From an uncultured Roseburia sp. (GTDB taxonomy: Bacteria; Bacillota; Clostridia; Lachnospirales; Lachnospiraceae), in assembly GCA_946002055.1 (NCBI GenBank), contig CAMFYL010000002.1, forward strand, positions 62,001 to 126,000: a stretch of 64,000 nucleotides of DNA. The letters are read 5' to 3'. Positions 34,448 to 43,616 of the stretch are shown piece by piece. The notes under the pieces were generated by a model that was not told the DNA's origin, made no database searches, and was given only the letters and a program-made list of their open reading frames with translations. The stretch's first letter is position 1. Each line of letters starts with the position of its first letter. A program made the position numbers and the translations under genes.

Positions 34448-37400
34448 ATGTCCTTACAGTTTATTCAGGGAAATGCGGGAAGTGGAAAATCCACTTATTT
34501 GTATCAGACAATTATAAAAGAGGCCATGAAATATCCGAAGAAAAACTATCTGGTAGTGGTACCGGAGCAGTTTACGATGCATACACAGCAACAGCTGGTT
34601 TTTATGCATCCGGCCCATAGTATTATGAATATTGATGTGCTTAGCTTTGATAGGATGGCATATCGTGTGTTTGACGAACTGGGAACGGATACCTTGCAGG
34701 TGCTGGAAGAGACAGGAAAGCATCTTCTGTTGCGAAAGATTGTTCAGGAACAGCGGGATAACCTGCAGGTGTTGCAGAAGAACAGTAGAAGACCTGGCTA
34801 TATTGCTCAGATAAAGTCATTGATTTCTGAGCTGATGCAGTATGATATTTCACCGGAGAATTTAGAGGAGATGATGGCACATCCCAAGATGCAGGATAAC
34901 TTTCGTCAGAAGGCGGGGGATATCCTTGTGTTGTATCAGGAGTATCGCAGTCGTCTGGCAGGAAAATATATTACTGCTGAGGAGATTCTGCAAAAGCTCA
35001 TGGATGTGGCGGAACGGTCAGCAATTTTGCGGGGAGCTACGGTGGTGTTTGATGGTTTCACCGGATTTACCCCCATTCAGAATCAGTTTTTGCAAATGCT
35101 ACTTACCCTTGCAGATAAGGTTATGGTAACTGTGACCTGTGAGCCTGATGAGAGGCTGTTTGAAGAGCCTAAGGAGCAGGACTTGTTTGCTATGGGAAAG
35201 CGCATGGCATTGACACTATCTACGATGGCAACAAGTGTTGGCTGTGACATTGAGCCTGTCATTCGTTTGGAGCCCTCCCCAAAAGGTCGTTTTTCTCCGG
35301 AAGGATACCTGTGGCATTTGGAACAAAATCTATTTCGCCCGGAGGCAAAGCCATTTACGGGAGAAGACCCTAAGGATGCATTTGCCATGGTCAGCTTGTC
35401 AAATCCCCGCCAGGAGCTTACCTATGTGGCCTGTGAGATTGAAAAACAGGTGCGAGAGCAAAATATGCGGTATCAGGATTTTGCAGTGGTGTGTGCGGAT
35501 ATGGATACCTATGCCCATTTAGTTCCTGGTATTTTTGATAAGTTACACATTCCATATTTTTTAGATGCCAAGACGGAAATCGTGTTTCACCCATTTATCG
35601 AGGCCATGAAGAGCCTGTTTATGATGGTGGAGGAAAACTGCAGTTATGAGAGTGTGATGCGTCTTCTTCGCTCTGGAATGACAGACCTTAGCATCGAAGA
35701 GATTGATGCATTGGAGAACTATTTGTTAGCGGCAAACATCAGAGGGTTCGGGAAATATAAAAAGCTCTTTACCTATATGCCAATGGGGTATACCCCTGAG
35801 ATGTTGGTGGAACTCAATGAAATTCGCGAGAAGCTGGCAAAACCATTGGGGCAGTTTTATGAGAGATTTCCGGCCAAGCGGGGAACGGTGACTGCCATAT
35901 CAGAGGCATTATATCAATGGATTACCTACTATGACATGGAATTGCAGTTAAAGCAGCGAGGGGAAATGTTTGACGGCATAGGTGAGGAAAGCAAGGCCAG
36001 AGAGTACCAGCAGGTTTATGGGGTGGTTATGGATTTGATTGATAAGCTGGTGGCAATTCTCGGAGATGAGGAGATGAGCTTGGCAGAGTATGGCGAACTT
36101 CTCTCTACCGGATTTGAGGCCTTGCGCATCGGCGTGATTCCACCGGGAAATGATCGGATCGTTGTGGGTGATATGGAGCGAAGTCGACTTTCTGACATTA
36201 AGGTGCTGTATTTGGTGGGAGCATGTGATGGGGCCATTCCAAAAAACATGGGAGGTGGCGGCATACTGACGCAGATGGAGAGACAGCAGCTACGGGATGC
36301 AGATTTTATTTTGGCGCCGACAGACCGAGAGAAAGCTTTTATGCAGCGCTTTTATCTCTATTTTGTTATGACACAGCCATCGGAGAAGCTTGTGGTTACT
36401 TACGCAAGAGTGGACAATGGTGGAAATGCCACAAGGCGCTCTTATCTCATTGGTGTGCTGGAGAAGCTGTTTCCACAAGTGCCGGTGACAACTATGGAAA
36501 CGCTACCTGTTTCTCATCAACTGCTAACCCCGGAGGTGGCAAAGGATTACATGGCGGAAGCCTTGCGAAATTGCGCCGCAGGGAATGAAATTCCACAAGA
36601 GCTTTTGGGCCTGCTTGCATGGGAAGAAACTCAGGATAAAACCGCCATGAGAAAGCTTGTGCAGGCGGCATATTATACCCATAAGAGTGAGCAGCTTTCA
36701 GCAGCGGCAGTGGACGCTATTTTTGGAAAGGAACGCTCAGAAAGCGTGAGCCGTATGGAGCAGTATGCCCGCTGTGCTTATGGTTATTTCCTAAAATATG
36801 GGTTATACCTTCAGCCAAGAGCGGAATATGGCTTTGAGTCTATGGATATGGGTAACCTTTATCACACTGCGCTGGAGTATTATTCCAGAGCACTTGAAGC
36901 AAGGGAGGACGTGAATTGGTACACCATTTCCCAGGAGCAAATGGATGCATTGGTAAAGGAAGCCATTGGCCATACCTATCAGACCATGACAAAAACCCAG
37001 GTTATGGAATCTGCCAGAGATACCTATCTTTTACGCAGAATGGAAGCCACCCTATCACAGACCGTCTGGGTTTTGACCGAACAAGTGCGAAAAGGGGCGT
37101 TTGTGCCAAAGGCTTACGAGGTATCCTTTGATGCAGTCAGTGACGTGGAGGCTTTAAGGTTCCGGCTAGACGAAATGCATACCATGCGTCTGGTGGGCAA
37201 AGTGGACCGCGTGGATTTGTGTGAAGAACCGGATAAAGTGTATGTTAAGATTGTGGATTACAAGTCGGGGAAAAAGGATGTGGATTTGAACCAGCTTTAC
37301 CATGGATTGCAGGTGCAGCTGGTTATGTATCTTAGCGCAACCATGGAAGGCCTTAAAGAAAAGTATCCGGATAAGGAGATTGTTCCGGGGGCTATGTTTT

Positions 37401-37885
37401 ATTATCACATCCACAAGCCATTTCTCTCCGGTGAAGCGGTGAGAAAATATGGAAAAGAGGACGCTTTATTAAAAGAACTGCAGATGCGAGGGGTGTTAAA
37501 TAGGGATGATCATATCATCGAAGCCTTGCATCACGGTTTGGAAGGAAAGTCTAACGTGATTCCGGCTGGCCGAAAGGCAGACGGAACGTTGGATGCCACA
37601 ACAAAGGCACTGGATATCAAACAGTTTCAGGTGCTGAGAGATTACGTGAATCTTCTGGTAAGAGAATACGGAGAGCATATGGTAAAGGGTGATATCGATT
37701 GCAAGCCATATAAGATGGGAGATATGACGGGATGCACCTATTGCGATTTTCACAGTATCTGCGGCTTCGATAGCAGGATGCCGGGATATGAATTCCGTCA
37801 GCTGTCAGAGGAGAAGGACAGGGACCGAATTGTGGAGAATATGAAACGAGATTTGGAAATAGCGAAGGGACAATCAGATGACTAA
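34448..37885 (+). CDS. addB: ATP-dependent helicase/deoxyribonuclease subunit B
   Basis: A 1145-aa subunit of the AddAB complex, which resects double-strand breaks to recombinogenic ends at Chi. The N-terminus has an ATP loop, GNAGSGKST (~7-15). The C-terminal RecB-type nuclease has IVDYKSGKKDVDL. The four Fe-S cluster Cys are one in ARCAYGYF (~776) and three in GCTYCDFHSICGF (~1096-1106), a pattern diagnostic of AddB. The ATG 34448 lies 4 nt from GGAGGGG; an ATG 12 nt earlier is part of that site. It overlaps addA by 8 nt. Confidence 0.96.
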   Translation: MSLQFIQGNAGSGKSTYLYQTIIKEAMKYPKKNYLVVVPEQFTMHTQQQLVFMHPAHSIMNIDVLSFDRMAYRVFDELGTDTLQVLEETGKHLLLRKIVQEQRDNLQVLQKNSRRPGYIAQIKSLISELMQYDISPENLEEMMAHPKMQDNFRQKAGDILVLYQEYRSRLAGKYITAEEILQKLMDVAERSAILRGATVVFDGFTGFTPIQNQFLQMLLTLADKVMVTVTCEPDERLFEEPKEQDLFAMGKRMALTLSTMATSVGCDIEPVIRLEPSPKGRFSPEGYLWHLEQNLFRPEAKPFTGEDPKDAFAMVSLSNPRQELTYVACEIEKQVREQNMRYQDFAVVCADMDTYAHLVPGIFDKLHIPYFLDAKTEIVFHPFIEAMKSLFMMVEENCSYESVMRLLRSGMTDLSIEEIDALENYLLAANIRGFGKYKKLFTYMPMGYTPEMLVELNEIREKLAKPLGQFYERFPAKRGTVTAISEALYQWITYYDMELQLKQRGEMFDGIGEESKAREYQQVYGVVMDLIDKLVAILGDEEMSLAEYGELLSTGFEALRIGVIPPGNDRIVVGDMERSRLSDIKVLYLVGACDGAIPKNMGGGGILTQMERQQLRDADFILAPTDREKAFMQRFYLYFVMTQPSEKLVVTYARVDNGGNATRRSYLIGVLEKLFPQVPVTTMETLPVSHQLLTPEVAKDYMAEALRNCAAGNEIPQELLGLLAWEETQDKTAMRKLVQAAYYTHKSEQLSAAAVDAIFGKERSESVSRMEQYARCAYGYFLKYGLYLQPRAEYGFESMDMGNLYHTALEYYSRALEAREDVNWYTISQEQMDALVKEAIGHTYQTMTKTQVMESARDTYLLRRMEATLSQTVWVLTEQVRKGAFVPKAYEVSFDAVSDVEALRFRLDEMHTMRLVGKVDRVDLCEEPDKVYVKIVDYKSGKKDVDLNQLYHGLQVQLVMYLSATMEGLKEKYPDKEIVPGAMFYYHIHKPFLSGEAVRKYGKEDALLKELQMRGVLNRDDHIIEALHHGLEGKSNVIPAGRKADGTLDATTKALDIKQFQVLRDYVNLLVREYGEHMVKGDIDCKPYKMGDMTGCTYCDFHSICGFDSRMPGYEFRQLSEEKDRDRIVENMKRDLEIAKGQSDD

Positions 37886-40800
37886 GTGGACAGATGAACA
37901 ACAGAAAGTCATTGATACAAGAGAAAAGAATATGCTGGTGTCGGCGGCAGCCGGTTCCGGAAAGACAGCGGTGTTAGTGGAGCGAATTGTTCAAAAGGTA
38001 TTAGATACAAAGCACCCGGTGGATATTGATGAGATCCTTGTGGTGACATTTACCAGAGCAGCAGCAGCGGAAATGCGCCAGCGTGTACTGGATGCCATTA
38101 ACGATGCCTTGGAAAAGGATCCCCAAAATCCCCATTTGCTTCGTCAGGCTACCTTGGTTCACACAGCATTTATCACCACCATCGACAGCTTTTGTAGTTA
38201 CGTGGTTCGCAATCACTTCTATGAGATTGATTTGGAACCCGGCTATCGCATTGGTGACCAGGGTGAGATGAAGCTGTTGGAAAATGCTGCCATGGACGCC
38301 ATGATGGAGGAGCAATATGACATTGCAAAGTGTGAGGAGAACTCTGTATTTATCGCTTTGATTGATGCCTATGGGAAAGAGAATTCCGATGGGCCGGTGA
38401 CAGAAATTGTGCACACCCTTTTTCAAAAATCCCAGAGTTTCCCCTGGCCGGATGAGTGGTTGGATACATTGGCAAAGCCATATCAGGTTACCAATGTGAA
38501 AGAACTGGTAAACACCGACTGGTTTGCATGGATGATTTCTCTCATCCGGGGCACAGTGGAAGAAGCCTTAGAAGATACAAAACGATTACTGGAAACTTGC
38601 CGGTTGCCGGATGGACCGGATTGCTATCAGGCAGGTTTGGAAGCGGATATTGTGATGTATGAAGATCTGCTTGCGTATGGGGAAAGACAGAGGTTTTACG
38701 AGGCCATCAGAGAGTGCAAATATGGGCAGATTGGCCGTAAGCCGAGAAACTATGACAGAGATGTAGACATACTTGAGGGAGTAAAGAGTCGTCGGGATGA
38801 GATCAAAAAGAGAATAGAGAGCTGTATAAAGGATTACTGTGCCAAGAGTCTGGAAGAGGTAGTAACCGAGATGCAATCTCAGCGACCATATGTCGAGGAA
38901 CTGGTTCGCTTGACAAAGTGTTTTGCGAAAACCTTTGCTGCGTTGAAAGCAAGAAAGAACATTTTGGATTTTTCGGATGTGGAACATTTCGCTCTTGATA
39001 TCTTAAAGGATAAGGACACCCATGAATGTAAGCAGGCTGCCATAGAATTTCAAAAGCAGTTTGACGAGGTTATGATTGATGAGTATCAGGATAGTAACTA
39101 CATTCAAGAAGAGATACTGACTGCCATCACAAGAGAAGACAAGGGACAGCACAACCTTTTTATGGTGGGAGACGTAAAGCAGAGTATTTATCGATTCCGT
39201 CAGGCTTGCCCATCGCTGTTTGTAGATAAGTATGATCGATATACCAAGGGAGAAGAGGGCTGTGTGGCTATTGATTTGCCGAAGAATTTTCGAAGCAGAG
39301 AACAAGTGCTTTCCTTTGCCAATGATGTATTCTATCAGCTGATGCATAGGGATTTGGGAGATGTGGAATACAATGAGGAGGCCGCATTATACTGTGGAGC
39401 CAGCCAATACCTTCCTGCGGAAGGTATGTTTGAGGGGGAGATTCTCATTGGAGATTCTTCTGACGCTGAGGACAAGGTTGCCTTTGAAGCCAAGCTGGTG
39501 GCAGACCGGATCAATAGGCTTTGCCGCCATCAGATGGTTACAGACAAAGAGACAGGAAAGCTGAGAAAAATGAAGTTTTCCGATGTGGTGGTTCTCATGC
39601 GAAGCCCCGGTGCATGGGCGGATTCCTTTATCGATGTTCTTCAGGAAAATGGAATTCCTGCTTTTGCAGAGAGTAAGACGGGATATTTTACCACCAGAGA
39701 AGTAGAAACCATGCTGAATCTGTTGCGGGTGCTGGATAATCCCTATCAGGATATTCCCCTGGCGGCAGTTCTCCACTCCGAAATCTTTGGATTTACCAAT
39801 GAGGACTTGGTTCATATCTCGCAGAAGAAAAAGTCGCTCATGACGTCTCTTATGGAGTATGCCCATACACATCCTCAGGATGAGAAGGTGGCATCTTTCT
39901 TAGATTTTTTGCATAAGAAAAGAGAAATGATACAAGATATTCCTATCCATCAGTTGCTAGAGGATTTGATGGAGGAAACAGGATACCTGGCATATGTAAC
40001 GGCAATGCCTCGAGGGGAAATGCGAAGAGCAAATCTGCAGAAACTTATGGACCAGGCAGTGGCATATGAGTCCACCAGCTACAAGGGGCTGTTTCATTTC
40101 GTAAATTATATTCAAAAGCTTGGAGAGTACAGCGTGGAAATGGGCGAGGCGGCAATCATTGGTGAGAACGATGATGCAGTGTCTATTATGAGTATTCACA
40201 AGAGTAAGGGTCTGGAATTCCCGGTTGTCATTGTGGCTGGTATGGGAAAGCAATTTAATAAGGCGGATAGCAGCGGCATGATGCTTTTGCATTCGGATCT
40301 GGGCATTGGGCTGGAGGCAAGAGATTTGTCCGGTCAGACCACAGACACCCCCCTTTATAAACGAATCGTGGCCCGGGCCAACAAGTGGGATATGTATGGG
40401 GAGGAGATGCGTGTCCTTTATGTGGCCATGACCCGTGCAAAAGAAAAAATGATACTTGTAGGTACGGTGAAGGATACAGACAAGGTTCTGGAAAAATGGG
40501 AGGAAAATCGGGGGCGCCTATCTCTTGGTGTCCGTGAAAGCGCCAATAGCTTTATGGAATGGGTGGTGCGCTCTACAGCAAGTAAGCGTGATATCTACCC
40601 TATTACGGTAGTGACACCGGCACAGGTGGTAGTCTCTGAAGTGGCGCAGCTTCTGGAGGGACAGCAGACAAAGGAGAGGCTTCTTCATCCACAGGTATCC
40701 GCCGAGATGGTGGAGGCAATTTCCAAACAGCTGACCTATGTGTATCCTTATGAACAGTCAGAACCTTATAAGAATAAATACTCTGTGTCCGAAATTAAGC

Positions 40801-41426
40801 ACCGGCGTATGGAAGAGTTTTTTGAACCTGAGGAAGTTAAGAGACCGGATTTTTTGGAAAAAGAATTCGAACCTACCGTGCCATCCTTTGTTTCAAAGAG
40901 AGAAGCTGGTGGTGTGAATCAGGGGGCACTTCGTGGAACGGCAATGCATCGCTTCCTGGAGTGTTATGATTTTGCATCCCATGCATCGATGCAAACACAG
41001 TTAGATGCCATGTGCCAAAAAGGGTATCTCTCTTCTAACCAGCGGGATCTGCTTTTGGAGGATAAACTGGAAAAATTCCTTGCAACACCACTTGCCGGCA
41101 GAATGGGTGTGGCGGCTGAGGCAGACGAACTCTATAAGGAGAAACCATTTGTCATGAGTGTTACTCCTGGGGAGCTGTTTTTGGATGCAAAAGAAAACAA
41201 TGACACTCTTTTGGTGCAGGGAATCATTGACGTCTTTTTCGTTGAAGACGGAGGCATTGTGTTGCTTGACTATAAAACCGACCGGGTAAGTAGTGCCCAA
41301 GAACTGATCAACCGATATCAAATTCAGTTGCAATTGTATGGCAGAGCGTTGGAACGCAGCCTGAATCTACCGGTGAAGGAAATTTTAATTTACTCCTTCG
41401 CCCTGGAGGAAACCATTTCCATCTAG
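37878..41426 (+). CDS. addA: ATP-dependent helicase/nuclease subunit A
   Basis: A 1182-aa UvrD/RecB-like helicase-nuclease. Q motif WTDEQQKVI, Walker A AAAGSGKTAV (~23-31), motif II DEYQDSN (~396), motif IV region MSIHKSKGLEFPVV (~770) and motif VI LYVAMTRAKEKM (~845) give the 3'-5' helicase. The C-terminal nuclease has VLLDYKTDRV (~1130) with the catalytic Asp and Lys. It overlaps addB by 8 nt, consistent with equal expression of the two subunits. Confidence 0.97.
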   Translation: MTKWTDEQQKVIDTREKNMLVSAAAGSGKTAVLVERIVQKVLDTKHPVDIDEILVVTFTRAAAAEMRQRVLDAINDALEKDPQNPHLLRQATLVHTAFITTIDSFCSYVVRNHFYEIDLEPGYRIGDQGEMKLLENAAMDAMMEEQYDIAKCEENSVFIALIDAYGKENSDGPVTEIVHTLFQKSQSFPWPDEWLDTLAKPYQVTNVKELVNTDWFAWMISLIRGTVEEALEDTKRLLETCRLPDGPDCYQAGLEADIVMYEDLLAYGERQRFYEAIRECKYGQIGRKPRNYDRDVDILEGVKSRRDEIKKRIESCIKDYCAKSLEEVVTEMQSQRPYVEELVRLTKCFAKTFAALKARKNILDFSDVEHFALDILKDKDTHECKQAAIEFQKQFDEVMIDEYQDSNYIQEEILTAITREDKGQHNLFMVGDVKQSIYRFRQACPSLFVDKYDRYTKGEEGCVAIDLPKNFRSREQVLSFANDVFYQLMHRDLGDVEYNEEAALYCGASQYLPAEGMFEGEILIGDSSDAEDKVAFEAKLVADRINRLCRHQMVTDKETGKLRKMKFSDVVVLMRSPGAWADSFIDVLQENGIPAFAESKTGYFTTREVETMLNLLRVLDNPYQDIPLAAVLHSEIFGFTNEDLVHISQKKKSLMTSLMEYAHTHPQDEKVASFLDFLHKKREMIQDIPIHQLLEDLMEETGYLAYVTAMPRGEMRRANLQKLMDQAVAYESTSYKGLFHFVNYIQKLGEYSVEMGEAAIIGENDDAVSIMSIHKSKGLEFPVVIVAGMGKQFNKADSSGMMLLHSDLGIGLEARDLSGQTTDTPLYKRIVARANKWDMYGEEMRVLYVAMTRAKEKMILVGTVKDTDKVLEKWEENRGRLSLGVRESANSFMEWVVRSTASKRDIYPITVVTPAQVVVSEVAQLLEGQQTKERLLHPQVSAEMVEAISKQLTYVYPYEQSEPYKNKYSVSEIKHRRMEEFFEPEEVKRPDFLEKEFEPTVPSFVSKREAGGVNQGALRGTAMHRFLECYDFASHASMQTQLDAMCQKGYLSSNQRDLLLEDKLEKFLATPLAGRMGVAAEADELYKEKPFVMSVTPGELFLDAKENNDTLLVQGIIDVFFVEDGGIVLLDYKTDRVSSAQELINRYQIQLQLYGRALERSLNLPVKEILIYSFALEETISI

Positions 41427-41429
41427 CTA

Positions 41430-41458
41430 TTGCTTTGTGGGGCGGTTGTGGTTATACT
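41430..41458 (+). promoter_or_regulatory. Promoter downstream of addA
   Basis: TTGCTT (41430-41435), 17-bp spacer, TATACT (41453-41458). It would serve the 88-aa gene and the lipoprotein gene. An AGAGAGCGTGCCGGGCATAGGG segment split across a CCGG-type hairpin follows (around 41478-41520) and resembles the tail of the 36-bp repeat seen at 25303 and 54919. Confidence 0.55.
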
Positions 41459-41551
41459 ATAGCTTGGTTTTGAAAAGAGAGCGTGCCGGGCATAGGGATG
41501 GATAACCCTGTGTAACCGGAAGTTATATGAAGTATATAGGAGGTTTATATC

Positions 41552-41818
41552 ATGAGTAGTTATGAATATGACGAGGCTTGTGTAGAGGCGTTTTTAGAGC
41601 AGCAGTTACAGCTGTTTCCGGAGAAAGTGGCAGAGAACTTTGAGGAGGCCGAGGCTTTTCTGGAGGACTGTATGGCTGTGGTGTGCCGGAATCAGGATGA
41701 AGTGATGGCATATTTGGAAGAAGAAATGGATATTGTTGGCATGAGTCCGGAGGAGATTTTGGATGCGGAAGAAGTCTTTTCCATTGGTGATGGCAGATAT
41801 TTGATTGTTGAGGGATAA
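41552..41818 (+). CDS. Hypothetical acidic protein, 88 aa
   Basis: No family recognised. A very acidic, soluble, probably helical protein (for example EKVAENFEEAEAFLEDC and YLEEEMDIVGMSPEEILDAEE), ending in a short beta-like GDGRYLIVEG. A strong ATAGGAGG site 8 nt before the ATG and codon use like its neighbours support it as real. It is 5 nt upstream of the lipoprotein gene, so the two are co-transcribed. Confidence 0.7.
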   Translation: MSSYEYDEACVEAFLEQQLQLFPEKVAENFEEAEAFLEDCMAVVCRNQDEVMAYLEEEMDIVGMSPEEILDAEEVFSIGDGRYLIVEG

Positions 41819-41823
41819 GATTA

Positions 41824-42819
41824 ATGAAAAGACATAAGAGGTTTGCTGCAGGACTGTTGTGTGGAATGCTTATTGTGAGCACGCTGTTCACAGGATGTTC
41901 TGTGGGAAAAAGACAGATTTATTTTGACTCTAAGTCCGGTCGGGGCGATGTATTTAAGATTGGTGAGTTGTCCTGTCCAAAGGAAGAGGCAAAGGTTTAT
42001 TTGGCAAACTACAAGAACCTGTATGGAAATTTGTACGGAACAGATTTGTGGACAGAGGAATATGATACGGGAGCAATGGAAGATAGCATCAAGGATGCGG
42101 TGCTCAGTCATTTGACAAAGGTGTATGCCTTGAATTTGTATGCAATGCAGCAGGAGATTACATTATCAGATGCAGAGAAGGAAGAGGTGGATAAGGCTGC
42201 CAAGGCCTATTATGATTCTTTAAATCGAAAAGAAAAATCATATACCGGGGCCTCAAAGTCTGATGTTCAACAGATGTATGCACGATATGCCCTTGCAGAG
42301 AAAATGTATGTTTCTTTGATGGAAAGCGTGGATGGCAATGTCAGCGAGGATGAGGCCAGAGTCATTGACGCCTATGTGCTAATGGTCAAGAATGAGAAGC
42401 TTGCCGACAAGATCGATAAAAAGATAAAAAACGGAGTCTCCTTTGACCGTTTGGCCAGTAGTTATAATGAACTGGATTCTATGAAGGCAACCTTTGGGAG
42501 AGGAACCTACGAAAAGGCCATTGAGGATGTGGTATTCTCCCTTGATAACGATGAGGTGTCATCAAAAATCACCACAGAGGATGGATATTATTTCTTCCAG
42601 TGTAGAAATAAATATAACGAACAACTCTCTGAGGAGAACAAGCTTGTGATTGTAGAACAGAGACAAAAACAGGCTATGGAAGATGTGAAATCCGCCATTG
42701 AAAAAGAGTATTATTCTCATTTCAATACAAAGCTTTGGGATAAGATTTCTGCCCCCACTAGTTCAGAAGTTACAACAAATAGCTTTTTTTCTACGTTAGA
42801 TTCGTATATGTCACACTAG
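41824..42819 (+). CDS. PrsA/SurA-like foldase lipoprotein
   Basis: A 331-aa secreted lipoprotein. The signal peptide MKRHKRFAAGLLCGMLIVST ends in the lipobox LFTGC (Cys near 25), which would anchor it to the outer face of the membrane. The body is helical and resembles SurA-N/PrsA chaperones. A parvulin-like region (~205-260) has KIKNGVSFDRLASSYNE and then TFGRGTYEKAIEDVVFSLDN and ITTEDGYYFFQC, reminiscent of a peptidyl-prolyl isomerase. It likely helps fold exported proteins. The isomerase active site is not certain. Confidence 0.75.
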   Translation: MKRHKRFAAGLLCGMLIVSTLFTGCSVGKRQIYFDSKSGRGDVFKIGELSCPKEEAKVYLANYKNLYGNLYGTDLWTEEYDTGAMEDSIKDAVLSHLTKVYALNLYAMQQEITLSDAEKEEVDKAAKAYYDSLNRKEKSYTGASKSDVQQMYARYALAEKMYVSLMESVDGNVSEDEARVIDAYVLMVKNEKLADKIDKKIKNGVSFDRLASSYNELDSMKATFGRGTYEKAIEDVVFSLDNDEVSSKITTEDGYYFFQCRNKYNEQLSEENKLVIVEQRQKQAMEDVKSAIEKEYYSHFNTKLWDKISAPTSSEVTTNSFFSTLDSYMSH

Positions 42820-42890
42820 ATTTTTGGGAATAAAAGGATTATAATGGACAGAGTTAGTTTATTGGGTCTTTTGCAGATAAGGAGTTAGAG

Positions 42891-43313
42891 ATGGCAGAGA
42901 ACAAAAAGGTAGATGTTAAGAAAGTGGCTGAAGAAGCTAAAAAGGCAACTGAGACAGTTAAGGCAACTGCAGAAAAGAAAGCAGAGGCAGTTAAGGCAAC
43001 TGCAGAAAAGAAGGCAGAGGCTGTAAAGGCCACAGCAGAGAAAACAGCAAAGAAAGCAACAGAGACAGCAAAGAAGGCTACAGCAAAGAAGACAACAAAG
43101 AAAGTTGTTGCTACTAAGACAGCAGTTCTTCAGTTCGCCGGAGAAGAGGTTAAGGTAGATGATGTGATTGCTAAAGCAGAGCAGGCTTTTAAGGCTGAGA
43201 ATAAGAGAAAGGCTATTCACGACATCAAGGTATACTTAAAGCCGGAAGAGAGAGCAGCATATTATGTTGTTACTTCAGGTGAGAGTGAGTACGCAGGAAG
43301 AATTGATTTATAA
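42891..43313 (+). CDS. Histone-H1-like Lys/Ala-rich protein with C-terminal DUF6465-like domain
   Basis: A 140-aa protein in two parts. The N-terminal half is a Lys/Ala/Thr-rich repeat tract with unit VKATAEKKAEA repeated, like eukaryotic H1 tails and bacterial AlgP/Hc1 proteins; it could bind DNA or RNA. The C-terminal half (AVLQFAGEEVKVDDVIAKA to YYVVTSGESEYAGRIDL) matches the clostridial DUF6465 pattern as I recall it. AAGGAG precedes the start by 7 nt. It is monocistronic with a strong terminator. Confidence 0.8.
   Translation: MAENKKVDVKKVAEEAKKATETVKATAEKKAEAVKATAEKKAEAVKATAEKTAKKATETAKKATAKKTTKKVVATKTAVLQFAGEEVKVDDVIAKAEQAFKAENKRKAIHDIKVYLKPEERAAYYVVTSGESEYAGRIDL
42957..43055 (+). repeat. 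Three 33-bp tandem repeats in the H1-like gene
   Basis: Units start at 42957, 42990 and 43023, each beginning GTTAAGGC or GTAAAGGC and encoding VKATAEKKAEA or a close variant. The first two are nearly identical; the third has diverged. Confidence 0.8.
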
Positions 43314-43330
43314 TCCTTTAAGAAGAATTA

Positions 43331-43358
43331 AGATCGACCATTTGGTCGGTCTTTTTTT
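43331..43358 (+). terminator. Terminator after the H1-like gene
   Basis: AGATCGACC (43331-43339), loop ATTT, GGTCGGTCT (43344-43352), followed by a T run. Confidence 0.92.
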
Positions 43359-43616
43359 GTTGCAGCAAGGAGATAGGGACAAAGGGAATGGAAGTTAGCA
43401 GCCCATAGGCATCATCCAATCCTTGCGCAACATACACGCGGAAGTGTGGCATAAAACACGGTGTGCAAATTATATGAATATGTGCGACACGATTTGTGCA
43501 ATATGACATTTTTCCCCAAATGTGTATTTGTGAGTCGCAAATCGCCCCTTGTTATGTTAGAATTTTCTCAAGGTCCCCACTAGGGGGTTATTAGAAGTTT
43601 TAAGGGAGACAAGAAG
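43359..43616 (+). promoter_or_regulatory. Leader and promoter region of the nickel/dehydratase-like operon
   Basis: 258 bp without a gene. It has clustered GTGC-containing palindromic words: GTGTGCAAATT near 43462, GTGCGACAC near 43486, ATTTGTGCAATATG near 43493, and ATTTG-TGAGTCG-CAAAT (43526-43542), an inverted repeat with some likeness to Crp/Fnr sites. Possible -10 boxes are TATGTT (43553) and TAGAAT (43558). AAGGGAGAC near 43601 is the ribosome site of the first gene. Confidence 0.45.

Noticed and set aside
38001..38426. Antisense frame in addA
   Set aside because: It is one of many long antisense shadows in the addBA region; no independent evidence supports it.
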